Shown here piece by piece: positions 61,301-64,000 of a DNA stretch of 64,000 bases. The notes beneath the pieces are model-generated. The model saw only the letters and a program-made list of their open reading frames with translations. It searched no databases and was not told where the DNA came from. Each line of letters opens with the position of its first letter. Positions within the stretch are counted from its first letter, which is position 1. Source of the stretch: Glandiceps talaboti (lineage: Eukaryota; Hemichordata; Enteropneusta; Spengelidae); the NCBI RefSeq assembly GCF_964340395.1, contig NC_135568.1:16231776-16295775 (forward strand). The letters run 5' to 3'. The translations under genes were made by a program, and so were the position numbers.

Positions 61301-64000
61301 AATAGAGAAATTTAACATTGTAACATCAGACAGTAGGGAAGAAATCAGAAATAGAGAAATTTAACATCGTAACATCAGACAGTAGGGAAGAAATCAGAAA
61401 TAGAGAAATTTAATATCGTAACATCAGACAGTAGGGAAGAAATGAGAAATAGAGAAATTTAACATTGTAACATCAGACAGTAGGGAAGAAATGAGAAATA
61501 GAGAAATTTAACATTGTAACATCAGACAGTAGGGAAGAAATGAGAAATAGAGAAATTTAACATTGTAACATCAGACAATAGGGAAAAAATGAGAAATAGA
61601 GAAATTTAACATCGTAACATCAGACAGTAGGGAGGAAATGATAAATACAGAAATTTAACATCGTAACATCAAACAGTAGGGAGGAAATGAGAAATAGAGA
61701 AATTTAACATCGTAACATCAAACAGTAGGGAAGAAATGAGAAATAGAGAAATTTAACATCATAACATCAGACAGTAGGGAAGAAATGAAAAAAAGAGAAA
61801 TTTAACATTGGAACATCAGATAGTAGGGAAGAAATGAGAAATAGAGAAATTTAACATCATAACATCAGACAGTAGGGAAGAAATGAGAAATAGAGAAATT
61901 TAACATTGTAACATCAGACAGTAGGGAAGAAATAAGAAATAGAGAAATTTAACATCATAACATCAGACAGTATGGAAGAAATGAGAAATAGAGAAATTTA
62001 ACATCATAACATCAGACAGTAGGGAAGAAATGAGAAATAGAGAAATTTAACATTATAACATTAGACAGTAGGGAAGAAATGAGAAATAGAGAAATTTAAC
62101 ATCATAACATCAGACAGTAGGGAAGAAATGAGAAATAGAGAAATTTAACATTGTAACATCAGACAGTAGGGAAGAAATGAGAAATAGAGAAATTTAACAT
62201 CATAACATCAGACAGTAGGGAAGAAATGAGAAATAAAGAAATTTAACATTGTAACATCAGACAGTAGGGAAGAAATGAGAAATAGAGAAATTTAACATCA
62301 TAACATCAGATAGTAGGGAAGGAATGAGAAATAAAGAAATTTAACATTGTAACATCAGATAGTAGGGAAGAAATGAGAAATAGAGAAATTTAACATCGTA
62401 ACATCAGACAGTAGGGAAGAAATGAGAAATAGAGAAATTTAACATCATAACATCAGACAGTAGGGAAGAAATGAGAAATAGAGAAATTTAACATTGTAAC
62501 ATCAGACAGTAGGGAAGAAATGAGAAATAGAGAAATTTAACATCATAACATCAGACAGTAGGGAGGAAATGAGAAATAGAGAAATTTAACATCGTAACAT
62601 CAAACACTAGGGAGGAAATGATAAATAGAGAAATTTAACATCGTAACATCAAACAGTAGGGAGGAAATGAGAAATAGAGAAATTTAACATCGTAACATCA
62701 AACAGTAGGGAAGAAATGAGAAATAGAGAAATTTAACATCATAACATCAGACAGTAGGGAAGAAATGAGAAATAGAGAAATTTAACATTGTAACATTAGA
62801 CCGTAGGGAGGAAATGATAAATAGAGAAATTTAACATTGTAAAATCAGACAGTAGGGAAGAAATGAGAAATAGAGAAATTTAACATTGTAACATCAGACA
62901 GTAGGGAAGAAATGAGAAATAGAGAAATTTAACATTGTAAAATCAGATAGTAGGGAAGAAATGAAAAATAGAGAAATTTAACATTGTAACATCAGACAGT
63001 AGGGAAGAAATGAGAAATAGAGAAATTTAACATTGTAACATCAGACAGTATGGAAGAATGAGAAATAGAGAAATTTAACATCATAACATCAGACAGTAGA
63101 GAAGAAATGAGAAATAGAGAAATTTAACATTGGAACATCAGACAGTAGGGAAGAAATGAGAAATAGAGAAATTTAACATCATAACATCAGACAGTAGAGA
63201 AGAAATGAGAAATAGAGAAATTTAACATTGTAACATCAGACAGTAGGGAAGAAATGAGAAATAGAGAAATTTAACATTGTAACATCAGACAGTAGGGAAG
63301 AAATGAGAAATAGAGAAATTTAACATCGTAACATCAGACAGTAGGGAAGAAATGAGAAATAGAGAAATTTAACATCGTAACATCAGACAGTAGGGAGGAA
63401 ATGATAAATACAGAAATTTAACATCGTAACATCAAACAGTAGGGAAGAAATGAGAAATAGAGAAATTTAACATCATAACATCAGACAGTAGGGAAGAAAT
63501 GAAAAAAAGAGAAATTTAACATTGGAACATCAGATAGTAGGGAAGAAATGAGAAATAGAGAAATTTAACATTGTAACATCAGACAGTATGGAAGAATGAG
63601 AAATAGAGAAATTTAACATCATAACATCAGACAGTAGAGAAGAAATGAGAAATAGAGAAATTTAACATTGGAACATCAGACAGTAGGGAAGAAATGAGAA
63701 ATAGAGAAATTTAACATCATAACATCAGACAGTAGAGAAGAAATGAGAAATAGAGAAATTTAACATTGTAACATCAGACAGTAGGGAAGAAATGAGAAAT
63801 AGAGAAATTTAACATTGTAACATCAGACAGTAGGGAAGAAATGAGAAATAGAGAAATTTAACATCGTAACATCAGACAGTAGGGAAGAAATGAGAAATAG
63901 AGAAATTTAACATCGTAACATCAGACAGTAGGGAGGAAATGATAAATACAGAAATTTAACATCGTAACATCAAACAGTAGGGAAGAAATGAGAAATAGAG
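52310..64000. repeat. 49-bp satellite array, over 230 copies, continuing off the right edge
   Basis: The unit is 49 bp: 'catcagacagtagggaagaa', 'atgagaaatagagaaattta' and 'acatcataa'. The main variants are CATCAT, CATTGT or CATCGT before 'aacatc', 'caaacag' for 'cagacag', and 'gagaag' for 'gggaag'. Some units lack two bases. The first units (52310-52440) are degenerate, and units become near-identical inward. Longer periods are visible: blocks of 831 bp (17 units) repeat between about 56830 and 58200, and a block of about 1.76 kb at 55630-57390 recurs 6,218 bp later. There is no spacer and no stable open frame, so it is a satellite and not CRISPR or coding. Confidence 0.97.

Noticed and set aside
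52310-64000. CRISPR array
   Set aside because: Repeats are directly contiguous with no unique spacers, in a eukaryotic context.

Overview
This is animal nuclear DNA, not a microbial replicon. It is AT-rich, and its genes are split by GT-AG introns of roughly 0.3 to 8.5 kb. It has long microsatellites, several families of short inverted-repeat elements (MITEs) present in two or three copies each, and one nuclear-type tRNA gene. The gene set (a somatomedin-B/EndoU protein, VPS25, UBE2F) and the repeat style fit a marine invertebrate such as a hemichordate, another invertebrate deuterostome, or a lophotrochozoan. The sequence alone does not let me name the species. All exon models were assembled by hand from splice sites, reading-frame phase and protein similarity recalled from family knowledge; no search was run.

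Layout, left to right. At 0.7-4.0 kb on the minus strand is the 5' part of a secreted two-SMB, EndoU-like gene that probably continues off the left edge. Decayed copies of one of its SMB exons lie beside it. From 4.4 to 13.6 kb no convincing gene is visible, only MITEs, a foldback element, microsatellites and minisatellites. At 13.6-26.3 kb on the minus strand is a complete VPS25 gene in six exons (175 aa). Its last intron is about 8.5 kb and holds a nested block with unrelated exons: a zinc-binding-like module, a domain resembling transposon-derived proteins, a RING-like exon and a protease-like exon. The same 40-45 bp minisatellite brackets this block on both sides. At 26.3-26.9 kb a short shared promoter separates VPS25 from the divergently transcribed UBE2F (26.9-36.4 kb, 183 aa, complete). 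At 36.5-42.4 kb are MITE copies, a G-tract tandem repeat and a tRNA-Leu(UAA) gene. At 42.4-50.5 kb on the plus strand is an unrecognised five-coding-exon gene (494 aa). Every internal intron is phase 1, and a possible alternative last exon exists. From 51.1 kb simple repeats and an 85-bp tandem repeat lead into a satellite of 49-bp units that runs from about 52.3 kb past the right edge, with higher-order structure.

The confidently identified genes are housekeeping genes: VPS25 in ESCRT-II endosomal sorting and UBE2F in cullin neddylation. The least explained parts are the 494-aa basic, Pro/Arg-rich gene, the nested block inside VPS25 intron 5, and the 49-bp satellite.
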